37,925 nucleotides of DNA from AA29 sp041481445 (lineage in GTDB: Bacteria; Acidobacteriota; Vicinamibacteria; Fen-336). The notes beneath the pieces were generated by a model, which was given only the letters and a program-made list of their open reading frames with translations, ran no database searches and was not told the DNA's origin. Below are positions 37,646-37,925 of the stretch, piece by piece (positions within the stretch are counted from its first letter, which is position 1; every line of letters begins with the position of its first letter). The translations under genes were made by a program, and so were the position numbers. The stretch covers positions 1 through 37,925 of the forward strand of contig JBGPBV010000059.1 of NCBI GenBank assembly GCA_041481445.1. The letters run 5' to 3'.

Positions 37646-37925
37646 ATGCGACTCGCCGCCGTCGTGTGGCTCGCCGTCGTGCTCCAAGGCTGCGCCTGGG
37701 TCGAGGAGCAGAAACAGGTGGCGAGGCGGCAGCAGGCCGAGACGAACTTCGTCGAAGCGGTCGGCTCGAGCCCGCTGGCCGCCGTGCGCGCGTCCCTGGA
37801 GCAGGACCGGACGCTCGCGAACGCGTTTCGCATGGTGCCGGGCCGCAGGCGCTCCTACCCCGCGGAGAGCGCCCTCACGATGGCGATCAAGCACAGACAG
37901 CGCGACATGATCGAGCTCCTGCTCG
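37646..37925 (+). CDS. Lipoprotein with ankyrin-like repeats (5' part only)
   Basis: The first 93 codons of a gene that runs off the window. A lipoprotein signal peptide is clear: MRLAAVVWLAVVLQGC with lipobox LQGC at C16. The mature part begins with a charged helix (WVEEQKQVARRQQAETNF) and continues with a segment shaped like an ankyrin repeat (SALTMAIKHRQRDMIELLL). Ankyrin lipoproteins usually face the periplasm and bind proteins. A GAGGAC ribosome site precedes ATG 37646, and a promoter lies just upstream. Domain extent and length cannot be known here. Confidence 0.7.
   Translation, partial: MRLAAVVWLAVVLQGCAWVEEQKQVARRQQAETNFVEAVGSSPLAAVRASLEQDRTLANAFRMVPGRRRSYPAESALTMAIKHRQRDMIELLL

Overview
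The window reads as an ordinary chromosomal stretch from a very GC-rich, probably uncultivated bacterium. The gene content (an ECF sigma factor overlapping a Ser/Thr kinase with TPRs, exported TPR and carboxypeptidase-regulatory repeat proteins, and a class V aminotransferase beside serA) fits Acidobacteriota best. That assignment is inference; no rRNA or tRNA gene is present to fix it. Genes are packed tightly, often with 4-nt ATGA or GTGA overlaps, and no gene-free gap exceeds 300 bases. I see no transposase, CRISPR array, integrase or phage structural gene.

Layout. 1-4044 (minus): cysteine desulfurase, a class V aminotransferase and serA (cut by the window edge), a sulfur/serine metabolism group. 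4204-4683 (plus): a small exported Gly/Tyr-rich protein. 4721-7891 (minus): one operon, rsmD-coaD-aminotransferase-conserved unknown-receiver protein. 8027-10506 (minus): recG and a tRNA-binding OB-fold protein. 10569-13891 (plus): ECF sigma factor and membrane Ser/Thr kinase, with a good sigma70-type promoter. 13901-22588 (minus): PilZ protein, tandem GNAT acetyltransferase, exported TPR protein, exported LmeA-like protein, and a 1654-residue exported protein made of 13 tandem modules, almost all with a cysteine pair. 22660-25853 (plus): a four-helix membrane protein and a soluble sensor kinase with four GAF-like domains.

25987-32411 (plus) is the most interesting part. A membrane-anchored peptidoglycan-amidase-like protein is followed by an actin-like ATPase with an altered phosphate-2 loop, a membrane-spanning protein with exported TPRs and a cytoplasmic P-loop ATPase, a second soluble ATPase of the same type with a C-terminal winged-helix-like end, and an 86-residue protein whose start overlaps the ATPase stop. 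I read this as a candidate envelope-associated cytoskeletal or remodelling system: filament, two NTPase switches and a wall-binding or wall-cutting protein. This is inference from domains and order; I know of no described system with this set.

32446-34225 is a patch of gene decay: a lipoprotein-like gene with its middle deleted, a 15-codon ORF coupled to a cysteine-rich exported protein, and a 5'-truncated gene tail. 34361-37925 holds a large secreted FG-GAP/PKD protein, a small exported protein and the start of an ankyrin-like lipoprotein that runs off the window.

Small-scale signals include several sigma70-like promoters with 16-18 bp spacers, GC-rich terminator hairpins at convergent gene ends, an unusual three-armed repeat on the sensor-kinase stop codon (25851-25919), a 19-bp perfect tandem duplication with two palindromes (7941-8020), and four DnaA-box-like sites in 52 bp (2705-2756).
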